This document shows, in pieces, positions 54,601 through 60,731 of a DNA stretch of 60,731 nt. The notes under the pieces are model-generated. The model was not told the origin of the DNA and searched no databases. It worked only from the letters and a program-made list of their open reading frames with translations. This DNA comes from Fibrobacter sp. UWP2. Lineage in GTDB: Bacteria; Fibrobacterota; Fibrobacteria; Fibrobacterales; Fibrobacteraceae. Within the stretch, counting starts at the first letter, position 1. Each line of letters begins with the position of its first letter. The translations under genes were made by a program, and so were the position numbers. Location of the stretch: assembly GCF_900141705.1 (NCBI RefSeq), contig NZ_FQYM01000020.1:1-60731 (forward strand), in the 5' to 3' direction.

Positions 54601-56017
54601 GTTCCTTTTTTACCCAACGACCATTTTTCGATGCGCCTTCCCAAGCGTAACCAAGTTTTTTGAGGTCCCTCAAAATAGTCTTACTTGAAACATTGAACCT
54701 TTTAGCTAAATCATCCTTTGATATCATGGAATTTTCCACAACAACCTGCTCCACTTTTTCTGCTCTCGGAATGTCATTTTGAGTGACATTTTGAGTGACA
54801 TTTTGGGTGACATTTTGAGGTTCATTTGGGGTGACAATCCTACCGTTCAGCTTGTTCATCGGGAACGTCACCACGGTATAGCCACCCTCTTCACTCCAAA
54901 AGGGTTGCGGGGAATTTTCCGCCTTGCAAGCATCCATTATGCGCTTTATTCCCGAGCCCCATTTTTCTAAGTATGTTATTTGATAGAGAACCGTCGCAAC
55001 AATCTCGTTTCGTGGATACGACTTATGCGACCGCTTAATAGTTTTGGGAGTTAATTCGCGGGGTAACAAGCCCGGGCTTTCAATTTCTATACGGTCGTCA
55101 TATATGGCAATGCCGATAGAGCACTGGTGAATGTCATAATCCCTATGGCAAAGGGCGTTAATCAGTGCCTCGCGCAATGCCGTTGCAGGAACATCAAGGT
55201 GTTCTTCCCTTTTAAACCCCTTGATTTCTCCGCTAAGAGAAAGATGCTTGAAAAAGAACGACATGCCCGCATCAAGCAGTTCAAAGAAATTGCCATGAGC
55301 CTGCTGGTTGTCGATAAAGTAATTTTTGTCCGTTCCTCTAAAACGAGCCATTCGAATTTCATAATCATACGAAAATCTCTTAGAAAAAAGAAACACAGCG
55401 GCGTTCCGCAAATTGTCGCCATCCAACAGGTTCCATTTTTTCAATATTACTTTAATTGACTCATTGAGTGACCCCACCGGAATTCGTTTTTCTTCGACTC
55501 CGAGACGGACTACGCCACGAATTGTGCTGACATCAAGGTCTTTTATAGAATACCCCTCAGCCACCCTCATTTCCCACGAATATTTGTGCGGCATGTTGAT
55601 CCGAATTCTAGCATCAAACATATCCCTAGGCATTGCTTTAGTGACACTTTCCAGTCTATAGTATGGTCTTCCATGAAATGTGTACGGGTCATTCCCATAG
55701 ACCCACGGATTGAACCTCAGTACGATTACTTGATGGTTGTCCTTGTCGGGAATGTCTACATATTCAATAACAGGGGTGACCGCAGGTTCTATTCCCGCTA
55801 ACGCTTGCGCGATATCGCGACGGGTAGATTCAGAAACGATTTGCCCAACAATACTCAAGGAAGGCGTGACACCGAAAACGAGAACGCCGCCATCGGAATT
55901 CAGGAAGGCGCATGCCGTATGCATGCCTTCTCGAAGTTCGCCGGTAGATTTTTTCAGTTCAATATTCTTCGTTTCATCTTTAGAAATCAGTTTTTTGAGT
56001 TCTTCCAAAGTCATCAA
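54581..56017 (-). CDS. AlbA_2 (Schlafen-like) regulator with ATPase-like and winged-helix domains
   Basis: This 478-residue protein has an AlbA_2/divergent AAA-4 domain (residues 10-130: ETKNIELKKSTGELREGM.., GGVLVFGVT), a second part with ALREALINALCHRDYDI and IEIESPGLLP typical of the COG2865 group, and a C-terminal helix-turn-helix (SKDDLAKRFNVSSKTILRDLKKLGY). A linker made of repeated NVTQ units separates them. These proteins act as transcription regulators or in phage defence. It overlaps the GNAT gene by 20 bp at the 3' end. No partner gene is adjacent. Confidence 0.85.
   Translation of the reverse strand: MMTLEELKKLISKDETKNIELKKSTGELREGMHTACAFLNSDGGVLVFGVTPSLSIVGQIVSESTRRDIAQALAGIEPAVTPVIEYVDIPDKDNHQVIVLRFNPWVYGNDPYTFHGRPYYRLESVTKAMPRDMFDARIRINMPHKYSWEMRVAEGYSIKDLDVSTIRGVVRLGVEEKRIPVGSLNESIKVILKKWNLLDGDNLRNAAVFLFSKRFSYDYEIRMARFRGTDKNYFIDNQQAHGNFFELLDAGMSFFFKHLSLSGEIKGFKREEHLDVPATALREALINALCHRDYDIHQCSIGIAIYDDRIEIESPGLLPRELTPKTIKRSHKSYPRNEIVATVLYQITYLEKWGSGIKRIMDACKAENSPQPFWSEEGGYTVVTFPMNKLNGRIVTPNEPQNVTQNVTQNVTQNDIPRAEKVEQVVVENSMISKDDLAKRFNVSSKTILRDLKKLGYAWEGASKNGRWVKKEPTSTNW
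54771..54818. repeat. 12-bp tandem repeat inside the AlbA_2 gene
   Basis: Three near-identical copies of GTGACATTTTGA (54783-54818) plus a degenerate copy before them encode NVTQ repeats on the minus strand. The number of copies can change by slippage without breaking the frame. Confidence 0.85.
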
Positions 56018-56119
56018 ATAGCCTCGCTATTAAAACCGTCGCCATTGGGCGACAATTTGACTGGCTGTTGCAATTATGCTGAAAAACAGCGCACAACATG
56101 CCCTTGCTTATTTGTTATG

Positions 56120-56330
56120 TATTGAGATTTTCCACGCCTTGCGCGGAATGGGATGATCTTGCAATCCTGTTGGCGGGGGCTTTCCCCGGCGTTACTTGTC
56201 ACTCTTTCGAGTGAACTCGAGTAGGTCGTGTTCCTACCAGCTATCCAACAGAACCATCAAGAAGGTTGATGGGCCCCGCCGCGAATGCACGTACGGACCC
56301 GAAGGTCTATGTCGACTGTCACGAGGATTA
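56120..56330 (+). ncRNA. Hairpin-rich region, candidate structured RNA (class unknown)
   Basis: No credible gene lies in 56018-56462. Hairpins seen are GGGG-CTTT-CCCC (56176-56187), CACTC-TTTC-GAGTG (56200-56213), GTAGG...CCTAC (56221-56237), the 7-bp CCATCAA-GAAGG-TTGATGG (56254-56272), and GACC-CGAA-GGTC (56296-56307). A GC-rich tract (56271-56283) precedes the last one. The upstream part has GTCGCC-ATTG-GGCGAC (56038-56053) and GCTGTT/AACAGC (56064-56090). I could not match RNase P, tmRNA, SRP, 6S, T-box or group II domain V. It may be a non-coding RNA or a decayed element. The strand is a guess. Confidence 0.35.
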
Positions 56331-56426
56331 TCGAATATCAGCTACAATATATACAAATAGATTGGCTACGTCAAGGGGCTTTCAAATTATTGAAAGATTC
56401 TCATCTATCAAAACTTTTTTTGCCTC

Positions 56427-56455
56427 TTGACAACATGTATCCGATTAGATACATT
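56427..56455 (+). promoter_or_regulatory. Antitoxin promoter with internal operator
   Basis: TTGACA (56427-56432) and TACATT (56450-56455) are 17 bp apart. Inside lies a perfect 7-6-7 palindrome, ATGTATC-N6-GATACAT (56435-56454). Transcription would begin about 7 bp after -10, at or next to the ATG at 56463, so the message is nearly leaderless. The palindrome is well placed for autorepression by the HigA-like product. Confidence 0.65.
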
Positions 56456-56462
56456 GTTATGT

Positions 56463-56807
56463 ATGCACAAACGCTTAGATATTGCCGAATACCTCGACAG
56501 CGAAGAAATCGTCGCCGAATATTTGAATTTGGTCAGTGAATCGGATGATCCCGCGCTGTTTCTCCGAGCCATCGGACACATCGCCAAAAGCAAGGGAATG
56601 TCGCAGATAGCTGAAAAGACAGGACTCGGCCGTGAAAGTCTTTACAAGGCTTTAGACGAAAAAGCGCACCCACGTTTCGAAACCATTTTCAAGGTGCTGA
56701 ACGCCATGGGAATCCAAATGACGCTTGTCCCTAAAATGAGGCTCAAAAAACGCAGCAAACAAACTGCACTTTGCGTCGCAGAGAAAAGAGCGCGTTATAA
56801 AGTGTAG
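56463..56807 (+). CDS. Orphan HigA-like antitoxin (addiction module antidote family)
   Basis: This 114-residue protein has YLDSEEIVAEYLNLV, then a helix-turn-helix with MSQIAEKTGLGRESLYKALDEKAHPRFETIFKVLNAMGIQMTL, matching the putative addiction module antidote family (TIGR02684-like). Members normally follow a Gp49/RelE-type toxin gene; here no toxin ORF is present upstream or downstream. It therefore is either a solitary regulator or the remains of a toxin-antitoxin pair. The ATG at 56463 starts the homology; there is no ribosome-binding site, consistent with a leaderless message. Confidence 0.85.
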   Translation: MHKRLDIAEYLDSEEIVAEYLNLVSESDDPALFLRAIGHIAKSKGMSQIAEKTGLGRESLYKALDEKAHPRFETIFKVLNAMGIQMTLVPKMRLKKRSKQTALCVAEKRARYKV

Positions 56808-57179
56808 AGCGTTTTCGGGGTCTTAGGGGCTAAGCCCCTAGGAGAAGGGGTGGGGAGCAACGCAGTGCGACCCAGGGGAAGGCGTTCCCCTTTGTATAAT
56901 CAGGACTAGATTCTTCGACTTCGCCCTACGGGCTCCGCTCAGAATGACACGTTTAGCCCCTAACGCTGTACTCCAGGGTGACAAACGGGGCATTTTTATT
57001 TGCCGAAACGCAAGCCAAATTCTACTTGGCACGCTTCGCGTGCATTTAGCACGGCTCGGTCATGTCAACTCGTGCAAGCACGGTTGCCGCGACACTCGCC
57101 TTTAGCTAAATTTGCGCGCACCGCCAGATGTCGTATTTCTGGGGAACCGGGCGAGAACCGCCCATAAAAAGGATTATTT
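56808..57179. other. Non-coding region with dispersed repeats before thrS
   Basis: 372 bp without a gene. It holds hairpins near 56830-56855 (TAGGGGC-TAA-GCCCCTA) and 56873-56892, a repeat-type segment at 56909-56950 (TTCTTCGACTTCG..GCTCAGAATGAC), an inverted element at 57055-57098, and thrS promoter sequence at the end. The segment at 56909 matches in style the short dispersed repeats common in Fibrobacter genomes. Confidence 0.5.
57055..57098 (-). repeat. Hairpin element upstream of thrS
   Basis: Read on the minus strand, this 44-bp element has CGAGTGTCGCGGCAA at one end, CATGACCGAG at the other and a CGTGC-TT-GCACG hairpin between. A second copy in the opposite orientation lies at 59211-59251 with different but complementary stem bases. 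Confidence 0.65.
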
Positions 57180-59117
57180 ATGTCTCAAATCGAACTCACC
57201 TTCCCCGATGGCTCCGTACGTTCCGTAGCATCGGGCACCACCGGCCTCGAAATTGCGAAGGGCATTTCCGAAGGTCTTGCACGCAAGGCGCTTGGCGTCA
57301 AACTCGGCGATAAGGTCCTCGACCTCACGCGCCCGCTCACCGAGAGCGGCACCATCAAGATTATCACGCCGAGCAACGACGACCCGGATGCTCTGATGCT
57401 CCTGCGTCACAGCTGCAGCCACGTGCTCGCCGAAGCCATCTGCGACCTGTTCCCGGGCACCAAGCTCGCTTACGGTCCGGCTATCGAAAAGGGTTTCTAC
57501 TACGATTTGATGACACCGACCCCGATCCAGCAGTCGGATTTCGAGCGCATCGAAAAGCGCATGAAGGAAATCATCAAGGAAGACCGTCCGTTTACCCGTT
57601 GCGAAGTCAGCGCCGCCGATGGCCTGAAGCGCACCGAGGGCGACAAGTACAAGACGGATAACGCGCAGCGCGCTCTCGCCCGCGAGGGTAGCGACGGTAC
57701 GCTCAGCTTCTACGTGACTGGCGAACCGGGCAAGAACTTTGAAGACCTCTGCGCCGGCCCCCACGTGCCTTCTACTGGCAAGCTCAAGAATTTCAAGGTG
57801 CTCTCGATGTCGGGCGCCTACTGGCACGGCGACCAGAACAGCGACCAGCTGACCCGCGTCTATGGCACCTGCTTTGCCGACAAGGAAGGCCTCGAAACCT
57901 ACCTGAAGTTCCTGGAAGAGGCCGAAAAGCGCGACCACCGCAAGATCGGCAAGGAAATGGACCTCTACCACATCGAAGACCACTCCCCGGGCATGGTGTT
58001 CTGGCACCCGAAGGGCACCAAGATGGTGAACGCCCTGAAGGACTACATCCGCGGGAAGATTGACCGTCGCGGCTACCTCGAAGTGATTACGCCGGAAATC
58101 GTGAACAAGACTTTGTGGATCAAGTCCGGCCACGCCGACAAGTACAACGAGAACATGTTCAAGACGCTCGCTGGCGACGTGGAAATGGCCGTGAAGCCGA
58201 TGAACTGCCCCTGCCACATTCAGATTTTCAACACCGGGCTGCGCAGCTGGCGCGACCTTCCGATGCGCCTTGCCGAATTCGGTAAGTGCCACCGTTACGA
58301 ACCTGCCGGTACGATGCACGGCCTGATGCGCGTGCGCGGCTTTGTGCAGGACGACGCCCACATCTTCTGTACCGAAGATCAGATTGCAAGCGAAGTGGCT
58401 GACTTCTGCGCCCTCGTGAAGGAAATCTACCACGACTTCGGTTTCGACGATATCGTGGTGAAGTTCTCCACCCGCCCGGAAAAGCGCGTGGGTTCCGACG
58501 AAATCTGGGACAAGGCTGAAGCCGCCCTCGCCGAAGCCACGAAGCTCGCTGGCCTCGACTACATTTTGAACCCGGGTGAAGGTGCCTTCTATGGCCCGAA
58601 GCTCGAATTCACGCTGAAGGACAGCCTCGGTCGTGACTGGCAGTGCGGTACCATCCAGGTTGACTTCAACCTCCCGCAGCGCCTTGGTGCTGAATATGTC
58701 GGTAAGGACAACCAGAAGCACATTCCGGTGATGCTGCACCGTGCGGCCGTGGGTTCCATCGAACGCTTCCTCGGCATTTTGATTGAAGAATTCATGGGCG
58801 ATTTCCCGCTGTGGCTCGCTCCGGTTCAGGCCCGCGTGCTCCCGATTTCCGAGAAGTTCGTTGACTACGCGAAGCAGGTCGAGAAGGAACTCGTGAACGC
58901 CGGAATTAGGGTCGAAACTGACGAGTCCAATGAAAAGTTGGGATATAAAATTCGTCAGTGTGAAATTCAAAAGATCCCCTACATTCTTATTGTAGGCGAA
59001 AAGGAAGCCTCTGACAACTTGGTTGCCGTTCGCAAACGTAAGGACGGAGACAAGGGTCAGATGAGTGTTCAGGCCTTTATTGACATGACTGCTGATGACA
59101 GAAGAGTCGTCCGTTAA
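57180..59117 (+). CDS. thrS: Threonyl-tRNA synthetase (with replaced 3' end)
   Basis: This 645-residue class II synthetase has an N-terminal TGS domain (TFPDGSVRSVASG), the editing domain (LLRHSCSHVLAEAI), the class II motifs with MNCPCHIQIF (zinc Cys and His), MLHRAAVGSIERFLGILIEE (motif 3) and a C-terminal anticodon-binding domain. From about base 58900 the codon use changes from GC-rich third positions (AAG, CTC, GGC) to AT-rich (TTG GGA TAT AAA ATT). A native-looking GC-rich copy of the last 60 codons lies at 59280-59462. The ORF is intact. Confidence 0.96.
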   Translation: MSQIELTFPDGSVRSVASGTTGLEIAKGISEGLARKALGVKLGDKVLDLTRPLTESGTIKIITPSNDDPDALMLLRHSCSHVLAEAICDLFPGTKLAYGPAIEKGFYYDLMTPTPIQQSDFERIEKRMKEIIKEDRPFTRCEVSAADGLKRTEGDKYKTDNAQRALAREGSDGTLSFYVTGEPGKNFEDLCAGPHVPSTGKLKNFKVLSMSGAYWHGDQNSDQLTRVYGTCFADKEGLETYLKFLEEAEKRDHRKIGKEMDLYHIEDHSPGMVFWHPKGTKMVNALKDYIRGKIDRRGYLEVITPEIVNKTLWIKSGHADKYNENMFKTLAGDVEMAVKPMNCPCHIQIFNTGLRSWRDLPMRLAEFGKCHRYEPAGTMHGLMRVRGFVQDDAHIFCTEDQIASEVADFCALVKEIYHDFGFDDIVVKFSTRPEKRVGSDEIWDKAEAALAEATKLAGLDYILNPGEGAFYGPKLEFTLKDSLGRDWQCGTIQVDFNLPQRLGAEYVGKDNQKHIPVMLHRAAVGSIERFLGILIEEFMGDFPLWLAPVQARVLPISEKFVDYAKQVEKELVNAGIRVETDESNEKLGYKIRQCEIQKIPYILIVGEKEASDNLVAVRKRKDGDKGQMSVQAFIDMTADDRRVVR

Positions 59118-59140
59118 TCAATAAGGAAATAACATCCGCA

Positions 59141-59172
59141 AACGTAGGCTTCCTTTGAGCCTACGTTTTTTT
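59141..59172 (+). terminator. Terminator after thrS
   Basis: AACGTAGGCT/AGCCTACGTT (59141-59150 with 59158-59167) is followed by seven T residues. It probably came with the replaced 3' end. Confidence 0.9.
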
Positions 59173-59210
59173 GCGTGGAAGTCGATGAATGCAACGAGTA
59201 GCGTGCAAGC

Positions 59211-59251
59211 CGAGCGTCGCGACAAAATGCTTGCATTTTGGCATGACCGAG
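59211..59251 (+). repeat. Hairpin element downstream of thrS
   Basis: This 41-bp element has CGAGCGTCGCGACAA, a CAAAATGC-TT-GCATTTTG hairpin (59223-59240) and CATGACCGAG. It is a diverged copy, in opposite orientation, of the element at 57055-57098. The flanks are conserved while the stem differs in sequence yet stays paired. Confidence 0.65.
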
Positions 59252-59279
59252 GCGCCGCCGCTGACGCCGAAGGCGTCAA

Positions 59280-59462
59280 AAGCTCGGCTACAAGATCCGC
59301 CAGTGCGAACTCCAGAAGGTGCCGTACCTCCTCATCGTCGGTGAGAAGGAAGTGGCCGATGGTGTTGTCTCTGTGCGTAAGCGCAAGGACGGGGATAAGG
59401 GTTCCATGAAGGTTGCCGACTTCCTCAAGATGACCGAAGACGACAGAAAAGTCGTTCGCTAG
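59280..59462 (+). pseudogene. thrS: Displaced 3' fragment of thrS
   Basis: Sixty in-frame codons ending in a stop encode [10 protein letters not shown]...DDRKVVR and align without gaps with residues 586-645 of the intact ThrRS at about 73% identity (44 of 60 by my count). The codons are GC-rich like the body of thrS. There is no start codon and no upstream part, so it is a remnant, most likely the original end of the gene. Confidence 0.93.
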
Positions 59463-59472
59463 TCAATCATTT

Positions 59473-59853
59473 GTCATTGCGAGGGGCGAGCAACCCCGAA
59501 GCAATCTCTGAAAATTTCAAACATCCGTCTTATTAGGCGGATGTTTTTTGGTAAAAGGGGAAAGCCTTCCCCTCGCTTCAGCCCCGATCCCGCCCTTATT
59601 GTCATGCCCGCATAGGCGGGCATCTTCTGTCGAACCCGCCCGACCGGGTTTTTCGCTACCCTTTCTGCGAGCCCTCAGTCGCCGACCCGCAACGCCCCGG
59701 CTAATCCCGCTGTTGACCCTCTTTTTTTCAAAAAATGTGAGCTAGATGAGTTTTTATCCCCAAATTTTGATTTCAACTGTAAAATGACAGATTATGACAT
59801 TGGATTGAATATATATTTGTAATGACTAAGGTTAATTTGATGAGAAACGTCCT
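59473..59853. other. Non-coding region with short dispersed repeats
   Basis: 381 bp with no credible gene. It holds GTCATTGCGAGG..GAAGCAATCTC (59473-59507) and an ATGCCCGC-ATAG-GCGGGCAT hairpin (59604-59623), both of the kind scattered through many bacterial genomes. The last 100 bp are AT-rich, as is the gene that follows. Confidence 0.5.
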
Positions 59854-60702
59854 ATGTTTATAGATAAGGAATATCCTGCAACTCACTCAATGTCCACGGG
59901 TTGGTTCATTGCTGATAAAGACGGCAATATCGCCATTTTTGATTTTAATGAAAACGGCCCTATTCCGTGTGACATTCCTGAAAGCAGTGCTAACGGAGTC
60001 TTGGAAGAAGATTTTGTTTTACCAGATGAAAAAGGCATTCGTAATTTTAATTTTGATGATAATCAAGCCGACATCATTATTGAAAAATTAAAAACGCCTA
60101 GTGAATTTGATGAATATGGTGAATATATCGTTTTAATTGATGTGGCGCAAACGGAAGAATTTCTGAAGTCGGCCTTAAAAAATAAGTATCTACATGCCTG
60201 TTATTCCAAATCAAAAGGACTTTATCTCATTGAACCTTATGAAGCGAAGACTACAGCAAATGAGTTGATTCAAAGAAAAATCATTTTAAAGTCAAAGATT
60301 TTTTTCTTTGATATAAATAATGATGTGTATGATGAAAAAACAGGGTCGTATAATTATGTTCACGATGATTTATTTGAAATTTTCCCATTTTATCTTTATC
60401 AGCAACCGTATTGGACTGCTCATTTAACGGAACGTACCTTTGTTCCTAAATGTAAGTTTAAGATAACTCAATTCAATCCAGATGATCAAAAAAGGGTTTT
60501 GCGGCTACCCATAAGTTTTGACGAATGTTCAAAACTTCAAATAGCAGAATTTTTACCTTCTTACAGTTGTGGCAATGATTATGTTAGTATAGGTAATCAT
60601 GGCTTTGATTTGTTGCCATTGACTAATGGAAATTTCGAAGATGCCCCAAAGTTAGTTGAAATTTCTGCAACCAAAAAGAAAAAGGTGGTCTCCAACTTGT
60701 AA
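59854..60702 (+). CDS. AT-rich accessory gene of unknown function, end shared with the contig start
   Basis: This 282-residue protein starts MFIDKEYPATHSMSTGWF, with IADKDGNIAIFDFNENGPIP, a pattern I associate with uncharacterised proteins in variable loci of related phyla. It has no signal peptide or membrane segment and is rich in acidic and aromatic residues. The codon use is far more AT-rich than the rest of the window, which suggests transfer. Its last 95 bp are repeated inverted at 1-95, so it belongs to a multicopy family. I cannot assign a function; an immunity or defence role is only a guess. Confidence 0.7.
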   Translation: MFIDKEYPATHSMSTGWFIADKDGNIAIFDFNENGPIPCDIPESSANGVLEEDFVLPDEKGIRNFNFDDNQADIIIEKLKTPSEFDEYGEYIVLIDVAQTEEFLKSALKNKYLHACYSKSKGLYLIEPYEAKTTANELIQRKIILKSKIFFFDINNDVYDEKTGSYNYVHDDLFEIFPFYLYQQPYWTAHLTERTFVPKCKFKITQFNPDDQKRVLRLPISFDECSKLQIAEFLPSYSCGNDYVSIGNHGFDLLPLTNGNFEDAPKLVEISATKKKKVVSNL

Positions 60703-60731
60703 ATTTGGTTCAGCAAAAAAACACCAAGCAA
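60637..60731. repeat. Right arm of the 95-bp inverted terminal repeat
   Basis: The exact reverse complement of bases 1-95. It covers the last 21 codons and the stop of the gene at 59854-60702 and 29 bp after it. Confidence 0.9.

Noticed and set aside
54771-54818. CRISPR-like repeat
   Set aside because: The units are 12 bp, contiguous, have no spacers and encode NVTQ repeats within a gene.
56120-56330. Matches to group II intron domain V, T-box, RNase P, tmRNA or 6S RNA
   Set aside because: GCACGTACGG near 56287-56296 recalls group II domain V, but the 5' strand and catalytic triad are absent. The conserved cores of the others were not found.

Overview
The window reads as a chromosomal contig from a Fibrobacter-type bacterium (Fibrobacterota). 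The signs are poly-Ser linkers on secreted proteins and lipoproteins, a giant protein with a fibro-slime-type domain, a TIGR02147-type regulator paired with a lipoprotein, DUF6055/DUF4859 and CotH/DUF4353-type surface proteins, type IX-like C-terminal tails, and plant-polysaccharide enzymes (a PL11-like rhamnogalacturonan lyase and a GH16 laminarinase). The first and last 95 bases are exact reverse complements, so this is probably a complete contig whose two ends stop at the same multicopy sequence.

Layout. 1-5.9 kb: two paralogous outer-membrane barrel genes, an oligopeptide-binding lipoprotein, and fabG-acpP with rnc. 6-13 kb: a NifA-like sigma-54 activator, dapF-dapL, then an Rrf2 regulator (IscR/CymR type) followed by metY-cysK, with several palindromic operator candidates and a 22-codon leader ORF. 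13-21.8 kb: a block of exported proteins (DUF4353 lipoprotein, DUF6055 zincin-like protein, CotH lipoprotein, PL11-like lyase). 21.8-35.3 kb: yceD-rpmF-plsX, a GT2 glycosyltransferase, topoisomerase III, a GH3 protein, a DnaQ-like exonuclease, gluQ and a 1367-residue helicase/nuclease-like protein whose catalytic motifs look degraded. 35.3-54 kb: the fibro-slime protein, an FHA-GGDEF protein, the TIGR02147-lipoprotein pair, a ferredoxin with a geranylgeranyl-reductase-family flavoprotein, glycogen phosphorylase, a phosphopantetheinyl transferase, YbaK and the GH16 enzyme.

54-60.7 kb is the accessory end. It holds a GNAT, an AlbA_2-type regulator, a hairpin-rich region with no recognised gene, an orphan HigA-like antitoxin, and thrS. 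The end of thrS looks replaced: the functional gene has an AT-rich terminus, and a second, GC-rich copy of the last 60 codons lies about 160 bp downstream. Dispersed hairpin elements flank thrS, and the contig ends with an AT-rich gene whose 3' end is repeated, inverted, at the start of the contig.

The strongest leads are the thrS tail exchange, the decayed full-length helicase-nuclease, the sulfur-regulon control region at 9.7-10.7 kb, and the structured region at 56.1-56.3 kb. I found no tRNA, rRNA, CRISPR array, transposase or integrase. All family names come from reading motifs by eye, not from database searches.
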